Positions 8,022 to 15,978 of a stretch of DNA of 64,000 nucleotides are shown in pieces; positions within the stretch are counted from its first letter, which is position 1, and each line of letters begins with the position of its first letter. A program made the translations under genes and the position numbers. The DNA comes from Capnocytophaga catalasegens. GTDB taxonomy: Bacteria > Bacteroidota > Bacteroidia > Flavobacteriales > Flavobacteriaceae. The notes beneath the pieces were generated by a model. That model did no database searches. It saw only the letters and a program-made list of their open reading frames with translations, and was not told where the DNA came from. The stretch is taken from contig NZ_BPMA01000065.1 of the NCBI RefSeq assembly GCF_026005215.1, forward strand, positions 31,239 through 95,238, written 5' to 3'.

Positions 8022-8975
8022 ATGAAAGGAATTGTTTACAAATCAACAGGTAGTTGGTACGTGGTCAAAGGCGAAAATGGACTATTTTACGAATGTCGAA
8101 TAAAAGGAAAATTCAGAATACAAGGTATAAAGAATACGAATCCCATTGCAGTAGGTGATTTTGTTTTGTTTGAATTAGAAAAAAAAAGTGCAATAGAGCA
8201 GGGAGTTATCTATGATATTTTGCCGAGAACGAACTATATCATTCGTCGTTCGGTAAATCTCTCCAAACAAACGCATATCATCGCATCGAATATAGATTGC
8301 GCATTCTTGGTAGTTACATTGAACAATCCGCCTACGCATACCTTATTCATAGACCGATTTTTGGCTACCGCCGAAGCATACTCGATACCTACGGTGCTGT
8401 TATTTAACAAAATAGATACGTACAATCCCGATGAACTTGTTGAAATTAAATATCTGGCAGCAATGTATCGACAAATAGGATACAAATGTATTGGTATATC
8501 GGCTACAACAGGCAAAAATATTGATCAAGTAAAAGAACTAATGAGAGAAAAAACCTCTCTTATTTCAGGACATTCGGGTGTAGGCAAATCAACGCTTATC
8601 AATGCTATTTCACCAGCACTTAATTTGCGTACAGCAGCCATTTCAGAACAACATATGCAAGGACAACATACAACAACCTTTGCCGAAATGTTCGATTTAG
8701 ACTTTCAAGGACGTATAATTGACACACCAGGTATAAAAGGATTTGGTATCGTTGATATACAAAAAGAAGAAGTAAGTGATTTCTTCCCCGAATTCTTTGC
8801 ACTAAAAAATCAATGTAAATTTAACAATTGCTTACATATTGATGAACCACATTGTGCCGTAAAACAAGCTCTTGAAAATGATGAACTATGGTGGAGTCGC
8901 TATCGAAGTTATTTGCAAATACTTAGTGGAGAAGACCAACCATATCGACAAGACCCCAATGTTAAAAATCAATAA
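8022..8975 (+). CDS. rsgA: Ribosome small subunit-dependent GTPase RsgA
   Basis: A circularly permuted GTPase that checks late 30S ribosome assembly. An N-terminal OB-fold (about 1-75) is followed by FNKID (G4), SGHSGVGKSTL (P-loop) and DTPGIKGFG (G3). The C-terminal zinc knuckle is C-x5-C-x-H-x5-C (CKFNNCLH, then HCAVK). The frame also has a GTG two codons earlier (8016), but the ATG at 8022 gives the usual MKGIVYKSTGSWY start, so I chose 317 residues. It lies 45 bp behind sppA. Confidence 0.96.
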   Translation: MKGIVYKSTGSWYVVKGENGLFYECRIKGKFRIQGIKNTNPIAVGDFVLFELEKKSAIEQGVIYDILPRTNYIIRRSVNLSKQTHIIASNIDCAFLVVTLNNPPTHTLFIDRFLATAEAYSIPTVLLFNKIDTYNPDELVEIKYLAAMYRQIGYKCIGISATTGKNIDQVKELMREKTSLISGHSGVGKSTLINAISPALNLRTAAISEQHMQGQHTTTFAEMFDLDFQGRIIDTPGIKGFGIVDIQKEEVSDFFPEFFALKNQCKFNNCLHIDEPHCAVKQALENDELWWSRYRSYLQILSGEDQPYRQDPNVKNQ

Positions 8976-9108
8976 TGATATAGGGCAATAATTTTTAATT
9001 CTACAAAAGAAATAGCTATTTTTTTCTTCTATAACAAAAAAAAGATTGTTAAATAAGAAGAAAATGTGATATAATTCAATATTTTTGAACTCAAATAAAA
9101 TAAATCAC

Positions 9109-9139
9109 TTGGCTAATTCATTTTTTTGTAATAAATTTG
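9109..9139 (+). promoter_or_regulatory. Promoter of the bifunctional nuclease gene
   Basis: The -7 box TAAATTTG (9132-9139) fits the Bacteroidota consensus exactly. A weaker -33 box TTG (9109-9111) lies 20 bp before it. Because the -7 box covers 9137, an upstream TTG start there is excluded. The ATG at 9149 lies only about 10 nt after the box, so the transcript is almost leaderless. Confidence 0.6.
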
Positions 9140-9148
9140 TTTCTTAGT

Positions 9149-9739
9149 ATGAGTTTAGTTCGATTATATATAAAAGGAATATCATATAGCCAAACGCAAG
9201 GTAGTACGTATGCTCTTATTTTGAGTGAAATGAACTCAAAACTACACCTGCCTATTATTGTTGCAGCTTTGGAAGCACATGCAATAGCCGTTGCATTAAA
9301 TAAAGAAGAAAAAAAACAACCACAACTAACACACGATTTGCTCAAAAACATTGTTGATACGTTTCAAATACATATCAAACAAGTTATTATACACAAATTT
9401 TCTGAAGGAATTTTCTATACAACTATGATATGCGAACGTCAAGGTGAAGAACATTACATTGAAGCACGACCAAGTGATGCGATTGCTTTGGCTATTCGTT
9501 TTCAAGCGCCAATATTTACATACAAAGATATATTGAGCCAAGCAGGAGTTGTATTAGCATTTGATAATCAAGATGAAATACAACAAAAAGATACTAAATC
9601 TGATTCTTTTGACAAAAAAGAATGGAAAAGCTATCTTACAGATGAACTAAAATCACTTCTAAACGAAGCATTACAAAAAGAAAATTACGAAATAGCAGCT
9701 CAAATAAGAGACGAAATAACTCGACGTAAAACAATATAA
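9149..9739 (+). CDS. Bifunctional nuclease family protein (DUF151) with UVR motif
   Basis: The 196-residue protein has an N-terminal DUF151/bifunctional nuclease domain (about 1-130, with PIIVAALEAHAIAVAL and EARPSDAIALAIRF). A C-terminal UVR motif follows, the UvrB/UvrC interaction helix pair (NEALQKENYEIAAQIRDEI near 170-190). This fusion is common in Bacteroidota. Nuclease activity on DNA and RNA is known for plant homologues, but the bacterial role is unclear. The start is the ATG at 9149 because the promoter covers the earlier TTG. The nucleoside transporter gene begins 4 bp after the stop, so the two are probably co-transcribed. Confidence 0.9.
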   Translation: MSLVRLYIKGISYSQTQGSTYALILSEMNSKLHLPIIVAALEAHAIAVALNKEEKKQPQLTHDLLKNIVDTFQIHIKQVIIHKFSEGIFYTTMICERQGEEHYIEARPSDAIALAIRFQAPIFTYKDILSQAGVVLAFDNQDEIQQKDTKSDSFDKKEWKSYLTDELKSLLNEALQKENYEIAAQIRDEITRRKTI

Positions 9740-9743
9740 TCGT

Positions 9744-11399
9744 ATGAAAACTAAATTAGTAACATGGCTCTTTATCATAGGAGCTGTATTGACAACTTCG
9801 GCACAAAGTATTGAAAAAAAATGGACGTGGAATCAAGAAAATTATCTTGAATTTAATCAAGGTAATTATAAACTCATTATCCCACAAGATTCTATAAACG
9901 ACACCGGGAATTATATAGAACAAAATAAGTTTTTAGTGTTATTTCCTCAACAAAAAACAACATCAATCCCGCTCAATATCCAATCTTTGACCGATAGTAC
10001 ACTACATTTTTCATTAAATGGAAAAGAAATCTTAGCAATAGCACAAAAAGAACTTAAAAAAATTCCACAAAATGCAGAAAATACATTAAAGCCCAGTGTA
10101 GGTCTGACTTTATCGGGTGTTATTCGAGGTATTGTAGGTATGATAGCACTACTACTTATTGCATATCTTTTCAGTAGCAATCGAAAACGAATAAATTGGA
10201 AAACAGTCGGTATAGGACTTTCTTTACAACTGCTTTTAGCCATCGGAGTACTACGAATATCTTGGGTACAATGGATTTTTGAAAAAGTAGGAAGTGTTTT
10301 TGTTCTTATTTTGGACTTTACCCGAGCGGGAAGCGAATTCTTACTTGGAGGATTGCTCGATACATCTACCTTCGGATTTATTTTTGTATTTCAAATACTT
10401 CCAACAATTATTTTCTTTTCGGCATTAACTTCTTTATTATTTTATTTTGGAGTGATACAAGTTATTGTAAAAGGATTAGCTTGGGTACTGACTCGTTTTC
10501 TGGGTATTTCAGGAGCTGAAAGCCTTTCGGTAGCAGGTAATATATTCTTAGGACAAACCGAAGCCCCTTTGATGATTAAAGCCTATTTAGCCAAAATGAA
10601 TAAAAGTGAAATTCTATTGGTTATGGTAGGAGGTATGGCAACTGTAGCCGGAGGTGTATTGGCTTCATACATTGGTTTTTTAGGTGGAGATGACCCTGCA
10701 ATGCGATTAGAATTTGCCAAACACTTATTAGCGGCTTCTGTAATGGCTGCACCAGGAGCAATCGTTGTTTCCAAAATGTTATATCCGCAGACAGAAAAGA
10801 TTGAATCAAAAATAGAAGTATCGCAGGAACAAATAGGGGCTAATGTATTAGATGTTATAGCAAGTGGAACAACCGAAGGGCTTAAACTTGCAGCTAATGT
10901 TGGAGCAATGTTGCTCGTTTTTGTAGCGATGATAGCTATGGTTAATTATATTTTCGGTTGGGTAGGCGATCTTACTTATCTGAATGGAGTTATAGCATCA
11001 CATACACCTTATGATAAGTTTTCTTTAGAGATGTTTTTAGGCACTATTTTTTCCCCGTTAATGTGGATTATTGGAGTGGCTCAAGAAGATATGATGCTTA
11101 TGGGACAATTATTGGGAGTAAAATTAGCTTCATCAGAGTTTGTAGGTTATACACAATTAGCTGTACTGAAAGATGCAGCAAATCCGATTCATTTTACGTA
11201 CCAAAAATCAGTTATTATGGCAACATATATGCTTTGTGGATTTGCTAATTTTGCTTCTATTGGAATACAAATAGGAGGAATAGGCTCGCTTGCTCCTTCA
11301 CAACGAAAAACTCTTTCCGAATTTGGAATTAAAGCTGTTTTGGGAGGAACATTAGCTTCATTATTATCGGCAACTATCGCTGGAATGATTATTGGGTAA
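9744..11399 (+). CDS. Concentrative nucleoside transporter (NupC/CNT family)
   Basis: A 551-residue inner-membrane symporter that takes up nucleosides with Na+ or H+. The CNT core occupies about 125-551: a multi-helix bundle with the family segment SVAGNIFLGQTEAPLMIKAY and the second-repeat region around GVAQEDMMLMGQLLG. Unlike E. coli NupC, it has an N-terminal extension with a signal-peptide-like start (WLFIIGAVLTTSAQS) and about 80 periplasmic residues, a form often seen in Bacteroidota. It follows the nuclease gene by 4 bp, which suggests joint use in nucleotide scavenging, but that is inference. Confidence 0.92.
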   Translation: MKTKLVTWLFIIGAVLTTSAQSIEKKWTWNQENYLEFNQGNYKLIIPQDSINDTGNYIEQNKFLVLFPQQKTTSIPLNIQSLTDSTLHFSLNGKEILAIAQKELKKIPQNAENTLKPSVGLTLSGVIRGIVGMIALLLIAYLFSSNRKRINWKTVGIGLSLQLLLAIGVLRISWVQWIFEKVGSVFVLILDFTRAGSEFLLGGLLDTSTFGFIFVFQILPTIIFFSALTSLLFYFGVIQVIVKGLAWVLTRFLGISGAESLSVAGNIFLGQTEAPLMIKAYLAKMNKSEILLVMVGGMATVAGGVLASYIGFLGGDDPAMRLEFAKHLLAASVMAAPGAIVVSKMLYPQTEKIESKIEVSQEQIGANVLDVIASGTTEGLKLAANVGAMLLVFVAMIAMVNYIFGWVGDLTYLNGVIASHTPYDKFSLEMFLGTIFSPLMWIIGVAQEDMMLMGQLLGVKLASSEFVGYTQLAVLKDAANPIHFTYQKSVIMATYMLCGFANFASIGIQIGGIGSLAPSQRKTLSEFGIKAVLGGTLASLLSATIAGMIIG

Positions 11400-11474
11400 A
11401 GGCATTTTTACTGAATTATACTACAAAAATAAATTATGAAATAACAAAAAAATAGTTTTACCATTTCATTACAT

Positions 11475-12125
11475 ATGAAAAAATATTTTATTTTTGATAT
11501 GGATGGGGTTTTAGTAGATAGCGAACCTATTCATTATCAAGTAATGAGCATAGTTTTTGATAGGTTACAACTCAGTTTATCTGAAAAATATAGACATACA
11601 CTTACAGGAATGGCTGGAATACCTATGTGGTCTAAGATTGTTAAAGATTGTCATTTACCAAAATCTCCATCTGAATATCTGGATTTTCATAGAGATATTT
11701 TCTTCGAAGAGTTACCTAATAAAAATATTCCTGAAGTGAAAGGAGTAAAAGATCTATTATTTTGCCTTAAAGAAAATGATTACAAATTAGCTTTGGCTTC
11801 TTCTTCAACAATGAAATTGATAGATATTTTTACAGAACAATTACAGATAAAATCTTATTTTGATACGATTGTAAGTGGAGAAAATTTGCAACGAAGCAAA
11901 CCATTTCCCGATATTTTTCTAAAAGTAGCGGAAAATTTCAATACTGCACCAGAATCTTGTATTGTATTGGAAGACAGTACCAATGGTGTTCTTGCTGCCA
12001 AAAGTGCAGGAATGACCTGTATTGGTTTTGCAAATCCTAATTCTGGTAAACAAGACCTCTCCAAAGCTGATGTAATTGTAAAATCAATGGACGAAATTAC
12101 TTCTGAAATGTTAAGGACTATTTGA
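11475..12125 (+). CDS. HAD-superfamily hydrolase, beta-phosphoglucomutase-like
   Basis: The 216-residue product is a HAD phosphatase with a helical cap of the beta-phosphoglucomutase/phosphatase type. Motif I is FDMDGVLVDSEP (nucleophile Asp8, acid/base Asp10), motif II is ALASSSTMK near 111-119, a lysine lies in RSKPFPDIF, and motif IV is VLEDSTNG near 156-163. It probably dephosphorylates or isomerises a small sugar phosphate in the cytoplasm, but substrate cannot be read from sequence. It is a single gene between the nucleoside transporter and the Rhs debris. Confidence 0.88.
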   Translation: MKKYFIFDMDGVLVDSEPIHYQVMSIVFDRLQLSLSEKYRHTLTGMAGIPMWSKIVKDCHLPKSPSEYLDFHRDIFFEELPNKNIPEVKGVKDLLFCLKENDYKLALASSSTMKLIDIFTEQLQIKSYFDTIVSGENLQRSKPFPDIFLKVAENFNTAPESCIVLEDSTNGVLAAKSAGMTCIGFANPNSGKQDLSKADVIVKSMDEITSEMLRTI

Positions 12126-12223
12126 TATTACAATTCGATTATTAAGTATTATAAATTCATTTTTGTTAAAAAATTATTCCGCTCTGCCAGTCTTAAAATG
12201 TCTCTGAAAACCCCACGAGCTGT

Positions 12224-12736
12224 AACAGCCGCTACAGATACTACAACCCAAGTACTGGAGCATACATAAGCCAAGACCCGATAGGACTGGCAGGGAATAA
12301 CCCAACATTGTACGGGTATGTCCACGACCCGAACAGTTGGATTGATGTATTTGGGTTAGAAGAAAATGTAACAACCCCTATTAGTGAATTACGTTCAGCA
12401 GGGTTAAAAGATGCACACCATGTAATCCAAGATGCAGCAGTAAGAGATTTGCCAGGATATGATACAAATAAAGCTCCAGGAGTTCAATTAGAAGGTCCCT
12501 CTACAAAAGTTGGTAGTCCTCACTATAATGCAACACAAGCTCAAAGAGTATCAGGAGGAGGAACATATGGTGCTAAAAGAAGAATTGGATATAGAGCATT
12601 AAGAGAAGCAGGTTTTACACGTGAGCAAACACGGGCAGCGATTTTTGAAGCGGATAAATATTTTGAATCTATCGGCGTTACAAAAGAAACTGTAACACGA
12701 AAACCGGGAAATAGAAGAAAGAATGGATGTGATTAA
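12224..12736 (+). pseudogene. Rhs C-terminal fragment with a toxin tip
   Basis: The frame reads an Rhs core end ([19 protein letters not shown], then [19 protein letters not shown] and WIDVFGL), followed by a variable tip of about 125 residues. The tip contains [19 protein letters not shown], with a His-His pair like HNH/endonuclease VII-type toxins, and ends NRRKNGCD. The main Rhs shell is missing. The core homology begins abruptly, and 1-nt loss near 12223 (GAG CTG TA-, AAC) breaks the frame just upstream. No ATG precedes the core; the first usable start in frame is the TTG at 12308. I read it as an orphan toxin tip that is silent unless it recombines into a complete rhs gene. The nuclease assignment is tentative. 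Confidence 0.7.
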
Positions 12737-13088
12737 ATTTGTTAATATGAAATTACAACTTAAGCATTTTGAATCAATAATAAAGGAAATAGTATACAAT
12801 ATTTCTGTTAATAATTACGAAGCCATTAAGCTTAATAGGCAAAACGGCAGAGTTGATATAGATGATTTGAGAAGAGTAATTAAAAAATATGGTTCTATTA
12901 TAGTTCCATTACCAGACGAAGCGTTTACAAAGGCCGAAATTTATGATGTAAAAGATGAAAATAGACTTGATGTTTATATCCCTTTATGGACAAAAGAAGA
13001 AGGTAGAAGTGATTTGACATTATCAGTATCCTGTTATATTACCAATGAAATGGCAAAAGTCGAAATTAATGATTTAAGGGTTTTATAG
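12723..13088 (+). CDS. DUF7668-like protein, candidate immunity protein
   Basis: A 121-residue soluble protein with [16 protein letters not shown] near residues 43-58, VPLPDEAF near 61-68 and [17 protein letters not shown] near 88-104. I recall this last pattern from DUF7668 proteins. It overlaps the end of the Rhs tip by 14 bp, which is the standard place for an immunity gene, so it probably neutralises the tip encoded before it. The start at 12723 follows a purine-rich stretch (GAAGAAAG). A second ATG at 12747 is possible. The gene is intact while the toxin stub lacks a proper start, as expected for a retained orphan immunity gene. Confidence 0.72.
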   Translation: MDVIKFVNMKLQLKHFESIIKEIVYNISVNNYEAIKLNRQNGRVDIDDLRRVIKKYGSIIVPLPDEAFTKAEIYDVKDENRLDVYIPLWTKEEGRSDLTLSVSCYITNEMAKVEINDLRVL

Positions 13089-13131
13089 GATAACGTGTTC
13101 TATATGAAAGGTAATGCTCCGGCTTGAGAGT

Positions 13132-13150
13132 TCTGATTGTAACAATCAGA
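13132..13150. repeat. Perfect inverted repeat between the two Rhs fragments
   Basis: TCTGATTGT, one A, then ACAATCAGA form a perfect 9-bp inverted repeat exactly where intergenic sequence gives way to the second Rhs core stub (from about 13157). There is no T-run after it, so it is not a standard terminator. It may be a recombination scar. Confidence 0.5.
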
Positions 13151-13156
13151 TAACCG

Positions 13157-13897
13157 GTTGTAAGTTTTACGTACGATGCTTTTGGCAGACGTATAAGCAA
13201 AAGCTACGGCAACCGCGAATTTTTGTATATTTGGGACGGCAATGTACCGTTACACGAAATAAAAAAGGAGGGCAAACAGGAAGATGAAATAACAACGTGG
13301 GTGTTCGAAGGCTTTACCCCGACGACAAAGCTTGTAAACGGTAAATCGTACAGTATTATAAGTGATTACTTGGGAACACCTTTACAGGCAATAGACAGCG
13401 AAGGAAAACTAATTTGGGAACGAGAGCTTGATATTTACGGTAGAGTCCGTAAAGAAAAAGGTGAAAAGGGTTTTTGTAATATGCTTTATCAAGGTCAATA
13501 CCTTGATATTGAGACTGAACTGGTGTATAATTACAAGCGTTATTACAGTCAAGAGACAGGTGCTTATATATCGCAAGACCCGATAGGGTTAAACAGTAGA
13601 GTGTATAATCTCTATTCTTATGTGTCTGATTCTAATTCAATTATAGATGTATGTCGGTTGGATTGTAAAAATCATGTAGATTCTGATTTTAAAAATGGAG
13701 CTTCATTTTTGATTACAGGCGATAATTATGAAAGATTCATTAAAGGTAAGAAAATAATAAGCAGAGCAGATGGACAATTTGTAGCTCCCGCTAGCCAAAT
13801 AAACGATTTGATAACAAAAGCAAACGGAGGTATTTTTGTAATAGAAAAAGCATTAGGTATTCTAAAAGGAGATTGGCAAAATGTAGTCAAAAATTGA
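13157..13897 (+). pseudogene. Second Rhs core fragment with a different C-terminal tip
   Basis: The frame opens inside an Rhs repeat region (VVSFTYDAFGRRISKSYG), then LYIWDGNVPLHEI, the DYLGTPLQAIDSEG segment, and the core end [17 protein letters not shown] stop codon lies just before 13157 and there is no ATG, so it is 5'-truncated; the first usable start in frame is the TTG at 13223. After the core it switches to a tip (NGASFLITGDNYERFIKGKK and ADGQFVAPASQINDLITKAN) that ends at a TGA after only about 70 residues, so the toxin is probably cut short. It is a second orphan tip beside the first and shows no similarity to it. Confidence 0.72.
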
Positions 13898-13959
13898 AAT
13901 AAACCTCCTGATAAGGATTCGATTATAGAAATGGAAAAACTAACAAATATATAAGAATA

Positions 13960-14244
13960 ATGGATAAGATTGAAGAATAGATAAAAAATGATTCTGGTAT
14001 TTTTGGGAAAATAATATCGGTTGTTTGTCCCGTTTTTGGAATATGCCTGATTGTAGGTGCTGTCAAAGATTAGGATTGGCTGTATGCTGCCGATAAGCAT
14101 TATCAGAATAACTGGGGAATGGGACAAGTAAGCCGTTATTTGGGGCGTGGTAACGCCCGCATAATAGGAGGAGTGGGTGGTATAATATTTATTGTTATAG
14201 GTTGTATTTTAATTTATGGTGCTTTTTTCAAAACGAATGCATAA
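13960..14244 (+). pseudogene. Broken two-helix membrane protein, possible immunity gene remnant
   Basis: One frame of 95 codons runs from ATG to TAA, interrupted by TAG at 13978-13980 (codon 7) and TAG at 14071-14073 (codon 38). Ignoring the stops it encodes two hydrophobic segments (KIISVVCPVFGICLIVGAV and GGIIFIVIGCILIYG) around a loop (NWGMGQVSRYLGRGNARII). The layout resembles small two-helix immunity proteins such as Imm17, and it lies directly after the second Rhs tip, where an immunity gene is expected. The family name is a guess. The two stops make it non-functional. Confidence 0.55.
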
Positions 14245-14272
14245 AGAGCGATATAAAAACTTGGCTTGAATA

Positions 14273-14479
14273 CTATGAAAGCATTATGAAGCCGTTTTTT
14301 GAGGATTGTTTAGCCCCTAAAACTACATAATATCGCTGAGCATCAATAGGTTTTCCATAATCAACAGCTTTATTCCTCCAACCCTTATTGCCCATTATTT
14401 GCGAATTGCCTGTAAGTGCGTGATTGATCACAACAAGCAGTGCAGTACCAAGTTTTTGCCCAAAAATCTGATACTGCAA
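14273..14479 (-). pseudogene. Unrecognised 68-codon fragment opposite to the Rhs debris
   Basis: An open frame on the minus strand starts at a TTG and includes INHALTGNSQIMGNKGWRNK and AVDYGKPIDAQRYYVVLGAK. The composition looks protein-like rather than random for such AT-rich DNA, but there is no ATG and an in-frame stop lies just upstream, so it is probably the C-terminal remnant of a lost gene. I cannot name the family. Confidence 0.3.
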
Positions 14480-14844
14480 GCGTATTTTTTATAATATTTC
14501 CCCGAAAGAGTCGAAAAATCGGAAATATCTATGTATGAAAGCTTTGTTTTATTAAGGTCTGAATTGAATAAAATTATATTTTTTAAAAAATTAGTATTTA
14601 ATTATTAAATATCTATATTATAATATTTTTATAAAATATTTTTGTATTTGCAATAATTGGTATTATTGTTTATTTAGGTTATAATAGTAAAAAATAGATA
14701 AAAATACTATGTTTTTTATATTATAAAAATTTTTTCTTTATTTTTTATTATATATAATAAAATATTATATTTATTGGAAATGTATTTATAGAGGCCATGA
14801 ATTAATAGTTTATTGTGTATTTTTGTAAAAAATATTTTAATGAT
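14480..14844. other. AT-rich spacer with a -7 box before the glutaminyl cyclase gene
   Basis: No gene is seen. The stretch 14560-14790 is nearly pure A and T. A -7 box TATTTTTG (14818-14825) lies 19 nt before the ATG at 14845; no clear -33 box accompanies it. Confidence 0.5.
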
Positions 14845-15867
14845 ATGAAATTGTTATTAGCACTTGTTTTTACTTTTTTTTTGATGGCTTGTAATACTAC
14901 AAAATCAGCATATTCGATTGATATTTGTGTGAAAAATAAAAAAATACACTGCGGAGATACTATTCTTATTTCTGTAAAAAATCAAAAAATGTTACTGGAA
15001 AATCCTTTTTTAAAAATAAATGGAAATAAACTTATTGAAACAGAAAAAGGGTATATTATTTCTACTGAAAAATTAGGAGAACATTTTATTGAATTATTAG
15101 TTGATAATCAGGTTGTTGCTCGTGAAAAAGTAATTATTTATGCTTCTTTTCCACCTAAGTTATATACGTATCGTATTATAAATCAATATCCGCATGATAT
15201 ATCATATTATACACAAGGTTTTGAATTTCAGGGAGATACACTTTATGAAAGTACAGGGTTGAAGGGAAAATCTTTGATTGTTAAAATGAATCCTTTTTCA
15301 CGAAAAATTTATCAGAAAAAAAGTCTTGAATCGCGTTATTTTGGCGAAGGAATTACTGTTTTGAATGATAAATTATATCAACTCACTTGGCAGGAAGGAA
15401 TAGGTTTTGTCTATAATACAAAAGATTTGAATAAAATAAAAGAATTTGTTTACCGAAAAAGTAAAGAAGGTTGGGGACTTTGTAACGATACAAAACGAAT
15501 TTATAAAAGTGATGGGAGTAAATATATTTGGATTTTAAATCCTGAAACACTTGTTGAAGAAGAAAAGCTAACTATTTGTTCTGACCAATCAACTTTTTCT
15601 CAAGCCAATGAATTGGAATATGTAGAGGGAATTATCTATATGAATATGTATGCCAAAGATGAAATAATGATGATTGATGCCCAATCGGGGGCTGTTGTAG
15701 GAATTGTTGATATGAAGGGAATAAAAGAAAAACTAACTCAACATGCTGAAATAGATGTACTTAATGGAATTGCATATCATCAAAAACGAAAAACATTTTT
15801 CATTACAGGGAAGAATTGGGATAAAATTTTTGAAGTTGTTTTTGAAATTAAAAATAATTGGAGATAG
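14845..15867 (+). CDS. Glutaminyl-peptide cyclotransferase lipoprotein (glutamine cyclotransferase family)
   Basis: The 340-residue product has a lipoprotein signal (KLLLALVFTFFLMAC, lipobox cysteine near residue 17) and then about 85 residues of linker. The plant-type glutamine cyclotransferase beta-propeller follows: YYTQGFEFQGDTLYESTGLK, SRYFGEGITVLNDKLYQLTW and NELEYVEGIIYMN. These enzymes convert N-terminal glutamine to pyroglutamate, and in Bacteroidota they modify exported proteins whose signal-peptidase II or I cleavage leaves Gln first. I chose the ATG at 14845 because the promoter's -7 box covers the earlier in-frame TTG at 14815. The gene appears monocistronic. Confidence 0.88.
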   Translation: MKLLLALVFTFFLMACNTTKSAYSIDICVKNKKIHCGDTILISVKNQKMLLENPFLKINGNKLIETEKGYIISTEKLGEHFIELLVDNQVVAREKVIIYASFPPKLYTYRIINQYPHDISYYTQGFEFQGDTLYESTGLKGKSLIVKMNPFSRKIYQKKSLESRYFGEGITVLNDKLYQLTWQEGIGFVYNTKDLNKIKEFVYRKSKEGWGLCNDTKRIYKSDGSKYIWILNPETLVEEEKLTICSDQSTFSQANELEYVEGIIYMNMYAKDEIMMIDAQSGAVVGIVDMKGIKEKLTQHAEIDVLNGIAYHQKRKTFFITGKNWDKIFEVVFEIKNNWR

Positions 15868-15978
15868 AATATATTCTCTTATACTAAAGATTTTAAAGAA
15901 GTTTTTCTAAAATAAAAAAAATTGTTATTTTTGCCTTTCGATTTTCACTTCAAAATCGGTATAAACCATATAATATAA

